A stretch of 39,669 bases of DNA from positions 1 through 39,669 of the IMG/VR virus record IMGVR_UViG_3300042987_002090. One strand, 5' to 3'. Position 1 is the first letter of the stretch; each line of letters begins with the position of its first letter. The position numbers and the translations under genes were made by a program. Of this stretch, positions 1-9,505 are shown piece by piece. The DNA is from a virus. Under the pieces are notes generated by a model. That model was not told the origin of the DNA, made no database searches, and saw nothing but the letters and a program-made list of their open reading frames with translations.

Positions 1-1173
1 CCTGCTGCTACTGGTGCAACTATCACTTTGACTCTTGCTTCTGGTTATCACTACAACAATGGAACTGAAGCTCCATTGCGTCCTGGTGAAACTGTTCGTG
101 TTGCTTCTACAAACGTAGAAGGTCAAATCCTTGCAATCACTGGTACTACTGCTTATGGCTTTACTTTTACAGTAGCTCCTAAGCAAACTGGTCAATCTTT
201 AGCATCTGCGGGTAGCTCAAGCTTCCTTGCTACAGACGCTTTGATTTTCGGTGGTATCATGGATGCTGGTGAGGCTTCTTCAACTAATCAACCAATGATT
301 CAGTTGGATCAGAAGTACACAAACAGCATTACAGAAATGCGTGAAACTTGGAGTGCAACTGACCTTGCAGAAATGACAGAGGTTTACTACACAGGTGGTT
401 TCTCTGGAGATGTTCCTGCTGGTGGAGCGCAAGCTGGCACTTCCCTTTTCACATTAAAAGGTCTTGTAAAATCAAACGTACGTTTCAAAGATGACGTTGA
501 AATGAAATTGATGCGTGGTAACACAGTTAACAACACAGCTGTTAACTCTACTACAGTTGGTACTCAAGGTATCATCCCTCAAGTTCTTTCAAACGGAGAA
601 ACTGTTGGTTACACTCCTGGTAACTTAGACATCGCTAAATTGCACGAAATCACTCGTGTAATGGATGTTAACGGTTCTACTTCTGAGAACATCTGGTTAC
701 AAGACATCTATCAAAACCAAAACTTCTCTGACGGATTGTTTGCTGCTTACCCTGCTGGTGCTTGGGTTTGGGGTTCAAACGAAAAATCAGAAGAAGCAGC
801 TATCAATTACGGTTGCAAGTCAATCTCAATTGATGGTTATCACTTCAAGGTTAAGAAGTATCGTCCGTTTAACACAGAATATCTTTCTGGTGTTACACCT
901 ACTACAGACTACTTCCGTAATTTCGGATTAATCTGTCCTCAAGGTGAAACTCGTGATGCAAAAGATGCTTCTAAGCTTTACAAGAATATCACTATTACTT
1001 ATCAGCAACCTCCAAAAGGTGGTACTGTGGGTAACGGTATCCGTGTATGGCAATGGGGTGGTGCATCTCAGAACCCAACAACTGGAACAATGAACGACAA
1101 CGTGGAAATGATCACGTACCGCGGCGCCCGCGTAGTGGCAGCCAACCAGTTTGTTATAGTTCAGAGTGCTTAA
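1..1173 (+). CDS. major capsid protein, 5' end outside window
   Basis: The reading frame is open from base 1 without a proper start (the first in-frame candidate is a TTG at 28), so the gene begins upstream and at least 390 residues of the C-terminal part are seen. The protein is rich in Thr, Gly, Asn and Ala, has no membrane segment, and contains the segment ITEMRETWSATDLAEMTEVY at about residue 110. Its codon use differs from its neighbours: it uses GGT, CGT, ATC and AAC much more, as expected for a very highly expressed gene. It lies first in a run of structural genes and has its own terminator directly behind it. Position, expression-type codon use and composition together suggest the major capsid protein. 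Another abundant head protein is the alternative. I infer the family; no catalytic motif is available to confirm it. Confidence 0.62.
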   Translation, partial: PAATGATITLTLASGYHYNNGTEAPLRPGETVRVASTNVEGQILAITGTTAYGFTFTVAPKQTGQSLASAGSSSFLATDALIFGGIMDAGEASSTNQPMIQLDQKYTNSITEMRETWSATDLAEMTEVYYTGGFSGDVPAGGAQAGTSLFTLKGLVKSNVRFKDDVEMKLMRGNTVNNTAVNSTTVGTQGIIPQVLSNGETVGYTPGNLDIAKLHEITRVMDVNGSTSENIWLQDIYQNQNFSDGLFAAYPAGAWVWGSNEKSEEAAINYGCKSISIDGYHFKVKKYRPFNTEYLSGVTPTTDYFRNFGLICPQGETRDAKDASKLYKNITITYQQPPKGGTVGNGIRVWQWGGASQNPTTGTMNDNVEMITYRGARVVAANQFVIVQSA

Positions 1174-1210
1174 TTTCAATAAGTTATAACAACTTGTTAG
1201 TCACAAATAG

Positions 1211-1236
1211 GGGGTGGGAAATCCCACCCCTTTATT
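1211..1236 (+). terminator. Rho-independent terminator after the capsid gene
   Basis: An 8-bp GC-rich perfect stem (GGGGTGGG at 1211-1218, CCCACCCC at 1223-1230) with loop AAAT is followed by TTTATTT. It sits 38 bases after the capsid stop codon and just before a homing endonuclease gene, so it probably ends most capsid transcripts. The arm contains the GGGAA word that is enriched throughout the window. Confidence 0.85.
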
Positions 1237-1244
1237 TAAAAAAA

Positions 1245-2159
1245 ATGGGTGTAATATATAAAATAAAAAGTCCAAGTGGTAGATTATATATAGGTAAAAC
1301 TTATGATTTAAGAAAAAGAGTTAATGCCTATAAGTGTGATGTGAGAAAGGGAAGTAAAAATTTAAAGCTTCATAATAGTTTAAGAAAGTATGGGTGGGAT
1401 GCCCATGTTTTAGAAGTTGTTGAAGAAGTTTCGGATGAATTACTAAGTGAAAGGGAGATGTATTGGATTGAATATTATAAGACTTATTGTTATGAAAATC
1501 CGAAAGGATTAAATATGACAAAAGGAGGAGACGGACAAAGATCAACATGGATGCATGATGTAGAAAGGAGAGAAAAGCAGTCAGAAGTTTTTAGTGGGGA
1601 GGGAAATCCTTTTTATGGCAAAAGTCATACGGAAGAAACTAAAAAATTGTTATCTGAAAAGATAAGCAGAATTAATAAAGAACAGGGTAAAAAAATTCCA
1701 GAGTGGGGTGTTGAGAAGGGCAGGGAAGTCGTGAGACGACCTATTGTAATGTACGATTTAAAAGGTAAATTTGTAAAAGAATTCAAATCTTTAGCAGAAG
1801 CCTCAAAGGAATTAAAAATAAGCCATGCAAGTATTTCGGAAAATATTTCAGGCAAAAAGAGTCAAGCTAAAGGATATATATTTAGATATAGAGAAGAGAA
1901 TTACCCATTAGTTATTAGTGTGGGGGAAGTGAAGAAACAAACAGTAAAAAGAGAAGTTGTGGGTGTGTATGCGGGGGAAGTGATGACGTTCCCTTCAGCA
2001 TTAGAAGCATCAGAGTTCTTTAAAATACCAAAGACAACAATTAATAGGGCGGCTATGTATAATGGGGGAAGACCTATTAGAACAGGCCACCAATTTTATT
2101 ATAAAGATTTTTTTATTAAAAAACAAAACCGCCCGCATATTGCGGGGTGTGCAACTTAA
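1245..2159 (+). CDS. GIY-YIG homing endonuclease with NUMOD DNA-binding modules
   Basis: A 304-aa protein. The start ATG at 1245 is chosen because the GIY-YIG domain begins immediately there (GVIYKI, then LYIGKT at about residues 16-21). The upstream in-frame extension only overlaps the end of the capsid gene in another frame. The catalytic Arg (DLRKRVNAY), Glu (SEREMYWIE) and Asn (GLNMTKGGDG) of the family are present. A NUMOD3-type motif follows (GNPFYGKSHTEETKK), then a NUMOD1-like helix-turn-helix (PIVMYDLKGKFVKEFKSLAE) and a second, more diverged copy. It is a free-standing selfish gene inserted just behind the capsid terminator; the family cleaves intronless alleles to spread its own gene. 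Unlike the other three homing genes here it carries four GGGAAGT words, which suggests longer residence in this phage. Confidence 0.9.
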   Translation: MGVIYKIKSPSGRLYIGKTYDLRKRVNAYKCDVRKGSKNLKLHNSLRKYGWDAHVLEVVEEVSDELLSEREMYWIEYYKTYCYENPKGLNMTKGGDGQRSTWMHDVERREKQSEVFSGEGNPFYGKSHTEETKKLLSEKISRINKEQGKKIPEWGVEKGREVVRRPIVMYDLKGKFVKEFKSLAEASKELKISHASISENISGKKSQAKGYIFRYREENYPLVISVGEVKKQTVKREVVGVYAGEVMTFPSALEASEFFKIPKTTINRAAMYNGGRPIRTGHQFYYKDFFIKKQNRPHIAGCAT

Positions 2160-2182
2160 ATGGTAATTAAAAACAAACAGCT

Positions 2183-3076
2183 ATGTCAGCTTCATTAAAT
2201 CATGTAAATTTCTCCTTAAATGGGGAACAAGCAAATTCTCAAGGTTTATCTCTTGGGGAACAATCAGTTGTATCAGAATTACAACAAAGTCAACACGCAG
2301 GGGTAAAGTATCACATTTTCAAACTTGTAAATAATACAAGGCAAGGTGGTGTCCATGTCCCAGGAATTGATGATGTTATTAATCCTGCTACAGGAAAAGT
2401 AGAAAGAGTTAGACTTCTTGCGGGAGTTGATACTATTTGGGTAAAGGAGCAAAAAGACCTTACTCCTGAATATATTAAAAACAACCAAAGAAGTTTACAA
2501 TTTATTAGGGGTTCTAAGATATTACGAATTCCCGATTACGACCATACAGCTCTTGAATTTGCAAGGATTACAAAACACAATATTGGAAGTCCAAGCAACA
2601 AGACAGGTAGTAATTTTGAATTTTATGAGTACAACCCAGCAAAAGAGCAAGAAGAAGCATTAAGAAGAGAGGAACTTGAAATAGAAATGGCTATCTTAGC
2701 TAAAGGAATGCCTTTAGAGAAAATGAGAAAGCACGCAGCGTTTTTGGGGCTTAGATTAATTGATGATTTGGGAATTCCTAAAACAGAAGATGGAATTCGC
2801 AGAGAGTATATGGTATACGCAAAGCGTAATCCTGCTTATTTCCAAAAAACGGCAGATTCTAAAGAGGTTGAACTTGCTTGGTTAGTGAAAAGAGCTATCT
2901 TAGATTCTAAGATTGAAATTGGAAGAGAGCCAGGTAAAATTTATTGGGCAAACGGTGGAGGACTTATAGGAGTAGTTCCCCGTACAGAAAACCCAGAAAG
3001 ATACCTCGTTAATCTTGCATTAACTAATAGCGAAGAAGGTGCAGCATTTAAAGATCAATTACAAAAAATATCATAA
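2183..3076 (+). CDS. unknown structural-region protein (297 aa)
   Basis: I do not recognise a family. The protein is soluble, with no membrane segment or signal peptide. The middle has a charged, probably helical stretch (KEQEEALRREELEIEMAILA, about residues 154-173), followed by a compact C-terminal part (AWLVKRAILDSKIEIGREPG). The N-terminus is Asn/Ser/Gln rich. It is the first gene after the capsid gene and the inserted homing gene, and six bases separate it from the next structural gene. This suits a head-completion, scaffold-like or decoration role, but that is only from context. The start ATG has an A-rich leader (TTAAAAACAAACAGCT) typical of this genome. Confidence 0.6.
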   Translation: MSASLNHVNFSLNGEQANSQGLSLGEQSVVSELQQSQHAGVKYHIFKLVNNTRQGGVHVPGIDDVINPATGKVERVRLLAGVDTIWVKEQKDLTPEYIKNNQRSLQFIRGSKILRIPDYDHTALEFARITKHNIGSPSNKTGSNFEFYEYNPAKEQEEALRREELEIEMAILAKGMPLEKMRKHAAFLGLRLIDDLGIPKTEDGIRREYMVYAKRNPAYFQKTADSKEVELAWLVKRAILDSKIEIGREPGKIYWANGGGLIGVVPRTENPERYLVNLALTNSEEGAAFKDQLQKIS

Positions 3077-3082
3077 TAGAAA

Positions 3083-3763
3083 ATGGCCTACACAATTGAT
3101 GATGTATATAAATTAACCCTCTATATTGTAGGGAAAAATTTGACACAAGGTTACGTTAGTCCCGAAGATTTCAATCTGGCGATTAATGAAGCCCAAATCG
3201 GGTACGCCTCATATTTGTTAGGCTCATTTCAACAATATCAACCTGGGAGACCCGAAGCAAGGGTTCAATTTGGGCAGAACTCAGTGATTCGTACAAGGTT
3301 AAAACCAATTATTTATAATGCGGATTTATCTATTGACAGCACTGGGTTTTCCCCATACCCAAGTGACTTTTTACAGACAGATGCAATGTGGACTTATTAT
3401 GGATATGAGAGGGTGAGGGAAGTGCAGCAGAACTATTTTTACTCAATCTATAATAGCAAAATAGACCCAATAGGAAGTTGGCCTGTGTATATGTTAGAGT
3501 GGGACGGATTTCGCTTCTTCCCTACCAATCAAGGACAAGCTAAAATGTCCTATGTAAGAAACCCTCCAGAAATGAAGTGGGCTTACACAATTGACCCAAT
3601 TACAGATAATCCTGTTTACGATTCAGCAAATAGTATTCAACCTGTCTGGGGAGATGCAAGTTTGTTGGAAATTATTGTTAGAGCATTACGAATAATTGGC
3701 GTAAATTTGGATTACAATACTGTAAGCGGATACGCTGTTCAAATTGAAAATCAAGGACAATAA
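3083..3763 (+). CDS. probable head-tail adaptor / ring protein
   Basis: A 226-aa soluble protein, rich in Tyr, Pro and Asn and mostly of mixed fold, with N-terminal helices (YTIDDVYKLTLYIVGKNLTQ) and then beta-rich segments. Its size, its place behind the capsid genes, and its similarity in layout to the 256-aa product at 4673 (short helical start, then PSDFLQTDAMWTYYG here and PEDYINYTKVGILD there) suggest a connector or tail-adaptor protein like T7 gp11 or the ring proteins of crAss-like podoviruses. This is inference from pattern and context. The stop codon overlaps the start of the next gene as TAATG, so the two are probably translationally coupled. Confidence 0.62.
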   Translation: MAYTIDDVYKLTLYIVGKNLTQGYVSPEDFNLAINEAQIGYASYLLGSFQQYQPGRPEARVQFGQNSVIRTRLKPIIYNADLSIDSTGFSPYPSDFLQTDAMWTYYGYERVREVQQNYFYSIYNSKIDPIGSWPVYMLEWDGFRFFPTNQGQAKMSYVRNPPEMKWAYTIDPITDNPVYDSANSIQPVWGDASLLEIIVRALRIIGVNLDYNTVSGYAVQIENQGQ

Positions 3764-4395
3764 TGACAAGGAATCAATTTATAGAACAAATTCTTCGCCA
3801 AATTTATGGTGGTTATGTATCTGAGGATGCATCAATTACTCCAATGTTGGTGAATCAATATATAGACCAAGCTGTAGCATTTGCAGCAAAATCTAATTAT
3901 ACAGATAATATTAAACTTGAAGGCGTATCTTTTGTTAACAATTCATTTTATACTACTTTTAAAGGTCTTGTGCCTTCAAAGGATGAACAAGGTTTATGGA
4001 AAATAACACTTCCCCAAGTTCCTGTTGGTATTGGTGTAAGTGAGGGAATTTCTACCCTTCAATTTAAAGATGATAAAGGAGTGCTATCTTACCCATGTAT
4101 TCCCCTATCACAAAATCAAAAAACATATTTTCAAACAATGACTCCTTTACCAAACAAAACATTGTTCTATGTAGAAGGAGATAGTTGTTATGTAGTTACT
4201 AATATCCAACTTAAAGATTACACAGCAAGTGTGACTATGGTAAGCGCAGGGAACTCACAAGACTTAAATAGTACTTTAAATGTTCCAGGCGACTATATTC
4301 CACTTATGATTGATTATATACAAAAACAATTACTACTTGAAAAAACAACGCCTAAAGACCTTGCAAATGATGGCCAGGATTTAGCACAAAACTAA
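3763..4395 (+). CDS. unknown structural-region protein (210 aa)
   Basis: The gene starts at an ATG overlapping the previous stop (TAATG). The N-terminal 45 residues look helical (NQFIEQILRQIYGGY, QYIDQAVAFAAKS) and the rest is beta-rich, ending in another helix (DYIPLMIDYIQKQLLLEKTT). The same helix-beta-helix plan is seen in the adaptor-like proteins on either side. I cannot name a family. A head-tail joining or neck protein is the most economical reading. The phage GroES gene follows after four bases. Confidence 0.58.
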   Translation: MTRNQFIEQILRQIYGGYVSEDASITPMLVNQYIDQAVAFAAKSNYTDNIKLEGVSFVNNSFYTTFKGLVPSKDEQGLWKITLPQVPVGIGVSEGISTLQFKDDKGVLSYPCIPLSQNQKTYFQTMTPLPNKTLFYVEGDSCYVVTNIQLKDYTASVTMVSAGNSQDLNSTLNVPGDYIPLMIDYIQKQLLLEKTTPKDLANDGQDLAQN

Positions 4396-4399
4396 AACG

Positions 4400-4663
4400 A
4401 TGATACCAGTAAAAAATCAAATACTTTTTAAGCCTTTTCCGCCAGATATTATGAGCGAGGGTGGTATTTTTGTACCTGAATCAGCGAGAGAAGAGAGTAA
4501 TAGAGGATTAATAGTGGCCGTGGGAAATGGTAGTTCACATAAAAAAATGACCTTAAAACCTGGGCAAGTAGCTTATAGAGTAAAGGCATGGGGTACTCCC
4601 GTGGAGATTAATGGTGAAATGCATTACTTAATGGAAGATGCTGCAATAATTGCAACTGAATAA
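4400..4663 (+). CDS. phage GroES-like co-chaperonin
   Basis: An 87-aa protein that aligns with the Cpn10/GroES pattern from end to end: an N-terminal strand (VKNQILFKPFPP), then the mobile-loop region (SEGGIFVPESAREESNRG, where GroES has GGIVLP..A.E...RG), AVGNG, LKPGQVAYRVKAWGTPVEIN and the C-terminal LMEDAAIIATE. GroES normally has about 95 residues. In T4 and some other phages such proteins cap host GroEL so that the phage capsid protein fits in the chamber. Its place among capsid and neck genes fits that use. It is co-directional with its neighbours and 9 bases from the next gene. I am confident of the family; the substrate is inferred. Confidence 0.87.
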   Translation: MIPVKNQILFKPFPPDIMSEGGIFVPESAREESNRGLIVAVGNGSSHKKMTLKPGQVAYRVKAWGTPVEINGEMHYLMEDAAIIATE

Positions 4664-4672
4664 AAATAAAAG

Positions 4673-5443
4673 ATGAGCGCACAAAACAGACAATGGATTT
4701 CTATAGATGAGTGTATTAACGCTTACATGGATGAATCTGAACAAGGTAACCATAAGTATTTTAAATTATGGAATTTAGCTTATAGAGCTATGACAGAACT
4801 CGGATTGGACTTTTTCTATTCTGTTAAATCTGTGAAGCTCCCTGTAAATCCAAACTTAACGGTAACAATTCCCGAAGATTACATAAACTACACAAAAGTA
4901 GGCATCTTAGATGCTCAAGGGCAAATCATACCATTAAGCGTAAATAATAATTTAACAACTGCATTTGATATGCAGCCATCAAGATTAGCTCAGACTCAAG
5001 ATCCAACCGTATTCACGGGTTATAGTCCCTATGGTATTGTTTGGTGGAACTACTGGAATGGATATGGTCTGAGTAACTTATATGGATTACCTTCGGGAAG
5101 TCCTTTCGTAGGTAGTTTTAAAATAGATAATAAAAACGGAGTTATCGTTCTTGACGAATACTTCGCATTTGATTATATTATGTTGGAGTATATATCTTCC
5201 CCTCAACAAGGGCAAGACTATTATGTTCCAATTCAGTTTAAGGAAGCCGTAATTGCATATTTAAGATGGAAAGACATCATTTCCCTCCCAACATCAAGAA
5301 AAGGTAGCCTTGGAGATAAAAGAGATAGAAGAGCAGATTATTACAACGAAAGAAGATTAGCTGTTGCTCGTTATGACGCAATTAATCTAACTGACTTGTA
5401 CGAATGGAATTTGAAAAATCAACGTTTAGCGGTAAAAGGATAA
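4673..5443 (+). CDS. probable tail adaptor protein (256 aa)
   Basis: A soluble protein starting with a helical domain (ISIDECINAYMDESEQGNHKY), then a beta segment with PEDYINYTKVGILDAQGQII, a Gly/Tyr/Trp-rich loop (WWNYWNGYGLSNLYGLPSG), and a C-terminal Arg-rich helical part (GDKRDRRADYYNERRLAVAR). This plan is common in podovirus adaptor proteins next to the portal. It lies immediately before the 1352-aa tail protein with only three bases between, as T7 gp11 lies before gp12. Function is inferred from order and layout. Confidence 0.6.
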   Translation: MSAQNRQWISIDECINAYMDESEQGNHKYFKLWNLAYRAMTELGLDFFYSVKSVKLPVNPNLTVTIPEDYINYTKVGILDAQGQIIPLSVNNNLTTAFDMQPSRLAQTQDPTVFTGYSPYGIVWWNYWNGYGLSNLYGLPSGSPFVGSFKIDNKNGVIVLDEYFAFDYIMLEYISSPQQGQDYYVPIQFKEAVIAYLRWKDIISLPTSRKGSLGDKRDRRADYYNERRLAVARYDAINLTDLYEWNLKNQRLAVKG

Positions 5444-5446
5444 TAA

Positions 5447-8400
5447 ATGATTGACGTAAAAAGATTTTCAGGAGTAATGAATTTGGATGACAAGCCTGAA
5501 AATGTGCTTGCCCCTCAACATATTCAAGCTACCAATTTGCGCTTCTACGGAGGTCAAAATGGACTAACAGCTCAGAATGTGAAAGGTAACTATGTTATTG
5601 ACAATAACGAATTGCCTTCTACAGGGACTAATATATGTATAGGTTCTTTTTACGACCAAATAAATCAAAAGATTTATTTTTTTAATTATAATACAGAGGG
5701 AAATAATGGTATCTATTGTCTTGATGTAAAAACTGAGACAGTAACAACTATCTTTCTTTCTGGCACAAATAGTGTTGGAGATGTATTAAACTTCTCTCCT
5801 GACTTCCCTATCCATTCGGTAGTAATGGTATACAGACCTGCTGAAGATGGAAATTTGCTTTATTGGGTAGAGGGAACTCATAATAGACCAAGATATTTAA
5901 ATGTGGATACCGTGACTTCCCTGTCACCATTCACATCAGATATGTTAAACGCAGGTAAAAATGCGCCTTTAACGCCACCAATTCCCATTTATCAAAATGA
6001 CACAACTGTAAATGTAAACAACCTAAGAAAGAAACTTTTTAGATTTTCTTACAGATGGGTTTACAAAAACGGAGAAAGGTCTACTTTTTCTCCTATATCA
6101 AAAGTTCCCTTACCTATTGATGGATATAGCCCAGATGTTCAAGCTTCTCCTACAACTAATAACTACATAAGACTTGAAGTTTATAGTGGTGGAGCAGATT
6201 GTCAAGCTATTGAAATAGCTGGTCAGCAAAATATAGATAATACGTGGGGAGACTTTTTTTTAATAACTAAATTAGATTTAGACCAATATAATATTGCCGA
6301 TAATTCAGCGGCCATTTATAATTTTTATAATGATGGAGCTTATGTTGCTATAGATCCTGTAGAAACAGATTTATACTTCAGTTGGCTACCTGATTATGCA
6401 AATACGCTTGAGCTTTTAAATGGTAACGTATTAATTTACGGAGGATTAACGGACGGATATGATCCTTTAAAGAGAGATCAAGTAGATGTGATAGTTACAT
6501 CTGGTTTGGGAAATGCTAATACACCAAGTATTTCTTTTTCTTATTCAGGCCCTAATCAATTTACTCTTGTAGTAGGATCAACTGTAACTGTTGGAGCTAC
6601 CTATACTGTTTCTTTTGATTATGTTTCGGGAACTTCTGGTGATGCTTCCCCTAAAAACGTAACCTATACTACAATAGTAGGAGATGATGCAGAGAGCATC
6701 GCTACAGGAATTGGAGCTTTGCTTAATGGAAATAATATATCTATAGACAATTTGGGAAATGGAGTTATAAGAGTTTACACTTCTACTAACTCAGGAACTA
6801 TAACAAACGTTGCAGTTAATACTTCTGTTTCAGGAAGTCAAACTGCTTCAGCGGCTTGGAAATGGAGTTGTCCAGAAAGATTAGGACTTGTATATTTTGA
6901 TAATAGAGGAAAAACTAATGGAGTGGTTTCTTTCGTTTCAGATTCGGCATTAGATACAACAGACTTTGCTGTAACTACTCCCGATTTCAATACCGCTTCA
7001 TCTGGTACAATTTTACAAGTTCCATTTTTATCAGCTACAATTAATCACACCCCTCCTGATTGGGCTACTTGTTATCAATGGGTAAGAGCTGATTTAAAGC
7101 CAACGAATTTTTTATATTGGATTACAAATGACTATCAAGATCCGAGTGATGGTTATTTATACTTTGGGATACAAAACTTAACTACTCAACAAACTAAAAA
7201 TACTGGGTTTGTTCCATCTTATGAATTTACGCCAGGAGATAGAATTAGAGTGGTTTCTGCATATAGTGCAGGTGTATTTACTCCTTATGCTTCTCAACTT
7301 GATTTTGAAATAGTGGGAACTGAAGAGCTTACAATGCAAGCTCCAAACGATACCACTAAAAAAGGTACTTATATAAAAGTTCAAAAACCAACAGGATCTT
7401 TCCCAACTTATACAGCCCCTCAAATATTAATTGAACTCTACACTCCAAAAGCAAGAGTTTCAGAAAACTCAGAATTGTTTTACGAGTGGGGGCAGAAGTA
7501 TGATATTTATACTTTAGAGGGTGCAAGATACCATAAAGGACAAACAGGAAATCAAACAGCTTCTCAACCTGCAACTTTCCAATGGTTTGACGGAGATGTA
7601 TATTTATTAGAAAGAGGGTTTTATCCTTACAATAACTCTACCTCTGTAACTAATGAATATTTTGAAGCTCCTAATTATAATGATTATTGGATTAGTTCTG
7701 TAAATTCAAATGGAAGGGCTTGGGTAATTGATGAGAATGCTCAAACTTATTATAATCCTACAATTTCAAGATGGGGAGGGAACTATCAGCAAGGAACTAC
7801 AATTAATAATTTAAATATATTTAAAGCTATTAACTACGATGAAATTGACAGGTCTAAAGGATCTATTCAAAGATTTGTTGTAGAAGATAGGGTTTTATAC
7901 GTATATCAACAAAGGGCTGTAGGAGTTTACGGAATTTACGCTAAGTTTATTCAAGACAACTCAGGTTCAGATGTATTGACTACTACAGATAAAATTATTA
8001 CAGATAATAATATTAAATACCTTGAAGGGCAATATGGATTGGGCGACCAACCTACAAGCTTGGTTAGAGGTAAAAACGTACACTATTTTGTAGATCCTGT
8101 TAGGGGTTATCAAGTTAGGCGTGCGGGAAATGGACTTACTCCAATTTCTGAAATTTTCAAAGGTCAGTTTTATATTCGTGATTTGTTGGTAAAATATAAC
8201 AATAATTATCGTCTTCCTGATTTTACAAAATCTAAAATACTTGGAACGTATAATTTCTTTGATGAAGAGTACGTATGTGCTTTGCAAGGAGGTTCTTTAT
8301 ATGGAGAAGATCCATTAAAGTTTGTAAAAAACCAAGTTATTACAAATGGAGATATTAATAGTCCGTCTACTTTTTCAATAGTATTTGCGGGAAATTACGG

Positions 8401-9505
8401 AAGTCCATTTACGTATATTACTTCGTTTACGGGTACTCCAACAGAGGGTGATGTTGTTCATTTGATACTAAAGAATAGTGTATATCCTGCATTTGATTAT
8501 CCTTATTGCGTACAAGCTGGAGATACTATTGCAGATGTGATTAATTATTTTGTGACGGGAATTACTGGTTCAGGATTTTTCACAGCAGTATCTACTACCT
8601 TTGGTGGAAATCCCGCAATTTCAATTACTACAGGTGTAGGAACTGGAGTTGTTAGTGGACAGTCTTCAATTGAGTTTCCTGCGTATTTGGCGACATTTAC
8701 GGGAACTCCTTCTGTAGGAGATATTGTTACTATAAGCGTTTCTCCTAATCCTCCTTCGCCGCCACTTCCCTATTTTAATTACAGCTATACCGTTCAGGCA
8801 GGAGATACCATATCTGATATAATAACAGCACTTGTTAATGAAATTAACTTATCAGAAGAATTTACGGCTACGGCAGTAACTTATGAAGGTTTTTCAGGAT
8901 TTACGGTTAGAAAACTTTCAAGCATATACATATACGGAAGCGGGACTATAGAATTAGTACCCGTTGTTGGTTCTGAAATAAACCCTTACACATTCTCTTT
9001 CAATGAGTTAAGAAATGGGTATGTTTCATTCTTTGACTATCATCCAGAGTGGTTACAAAGTGCTGAAGATATGATATATACGTTTAAAAACGGAAATATC
9101 TATAAGCACAATAATACTACCGAATATTGTAATTTCTACGGGAATCAGTATGGGGCAAATATCACTCTTGTATTTAATCAAAATTACCATACTAAAAAGT
9201 CTTGGAACAGCATAGCTGAGGTTGCGTCTACTGTATGGTCAGTTCCCGCAATCCAAACAAATACCTACAGCTTTAAGAAAGTAACTCAGTTTACAGACCT
9301 AAAAGAAGGGGAATTTGAGCTATTAGAGTCTATGCCTTCCGCATCCATAAAAAGAGACAAAAACTCTTCAGGGGGCAAAACTAATGGGGATTTTATGAAA
9401 GGGAACTATTTAATTACAAAATTAGAGAAAGAAAACGCAAATAATTTAATAACTTTGTCAGAGGTAAGTTGTAGATTTACAGATAGTCCTCTGAATGTAA
9501 AATAA
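5447..9505 (+). CDS. large tail protein (nozzle or stabilisation type, 1352 aa)
   Basis: A very long, almost wholly beta-rich protein with high Asn, Tyr, Thr and Gly and no membrane segment. It starts with MIDVKRFSGVMNLDDKPENV and has WVEGTHNRPRYLNVDT near residue 143, a pattern I associate with the large 'stabilisation' tail proteins of crAss-like phages and with T7 gp12-like nozzles. Residues about 361-450, 990-1075 and 1080-1160 hold related beta modules; the last two are clear copies (both with TFTGTP or SFTGTP, then VQAGDTI). The C-terminal 200 residues look like a separate domain (FNELRNGYVSFFDYHPEWLQ). Tight spacing to its neighbours puts it in the structural operon. The family is moderately likely; a role as tail tube nozzle is inference. 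Confidence 0.6.
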   Translation: MIDVKRFSGVMNLDDKPENVLAPQHIQATNLRFYGGQNGLTAQNVKGNYVIDNNELPSTGTNICIGSFYDQINQKIYFFNYNTEGNNGIYCLDVKTETVTTIFLSGTNSVGDVLNFSPDFPIHSVVMVYRPAEDGNLLYWVEGTHNRPRYLNVDTVTSLSPFTSDMLNAGKNAPLTPPIPIYQNDTTVNVNNLRKKLFRFSYRWVYKNGERSTFSPISKVPLPIDGYSPDVQASPTTNNYIRLEVYSGGADCQAIEIAGQQNIDNTWGDFFLITKLDLDQYNIADNSAAIYNFYNDGAYVAIDPVETDLYFSWLPDYANTLELLNGNVLIYGGLTDGYDPLKRDQVDVIVTSGLGNANTPSISFSYSGPNQFTLVVGSTVTVGATYTVSFDYVSGTSGDASPKNVTYTTIVGDDAESIATGIGALLNGNNISIDNLGNGVIRVYTSTNSGTITNVAVNTSVSGSQTASAAWKWSCPERLGLVYFDNRGKTNGVVSFVSDSALDTTDFAVTTPDFNTASSGTILQVPFLSATINHTPPDWATCYQWVRADLKPTNFLYWITNDYQDPSDGYLYFGIQNLTTQQTKNTGFVPSYEFTPGDRIRVVSAYSAGVFTPYASQLDFEIVGTEELTMQAPNDTTKKGTYIKVQKPTGSFPTYTAPQILIELYTPKARVSENSELFYEWGQKYDIYTLEGARYHKGQTGNQTASQPATFQWFDGDVYLLERGFYPYNNSTSVTNEYFEAPNYNDYWISSVNSNGRAWVIDENAQTYYNPTISRWGGNYQQGTTINNLNIFKAINYDEIDRSKGSIQRFVVEDRVLYVYQQRAVGVYGIYAKFIQDNSGSDVLTTTDKIITDNNIKYLEGQYGLGDQPTSLVRGKNVHYFVDPVRGYQVRRAGNGLTPISEIFKGQFYIRDLLVKYNNNYRLPDFTKSKILGTYNFFDEEYVCALQGGSLYGEDPLKFVKNQVITNGDINSPSTFSIVFAGNYGSPFTYITSFTGTPTEGDVVHLILKNSVYPAFDYPYCVQAGDTIADVINYFVTGITGSGFFTAVSTTFGGNPAISITTGVGTGVVSGQSSIEFPAYLATFTGTPSVGDIVTISVSPNPPSPPLPYFNYSYTVQAGDTISDIITALVNEINLSEEFTATAVTYEGFSGFTVRKLSSIYIYGSGTIELVPVVGSEINPYTFSFNELRNGYVSFFDYHPEWLQSAEDMIYTFKNGNIYKHNNTTEYCNFYGNQYGANITLVFNQNYHTKKSWNSIAEVASTVWSVPAIQTNTYSFKKVTQFTDLKEGEFELLESMPSASIKRDKNSSGGKTNGDFMKGNYLITKLEKENANNLITLSEVSCRFTDSPLNVK
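8425..8930 (+). repeat. two tandem domain copies inside the 1352-aa tail protein
   Basis: The encoded segments starting SFTGTPTEGDVV (near 8425) and TFTGTPSVGDIV (near 8690) are about 88 residues apart, and each continues to VQAGDTI followed by a helix and a beta strand. A more distant third copy (TYTTIVGDDAESIATGIGAL) lies near 6660-6720. The DNA copies are clearly diverged, so the duplication is old. Such modules are often carbohydrate-contacting or decoration domains on tails. Confidence 0.7.

Noticed and set aside
1047-1244. N-terminal extension of the first GIY-YIG gene
   Set aside because: The extension reads the end of the capsid gene and the terminator in another frame; the catalytic domain begins at ATG 1245.
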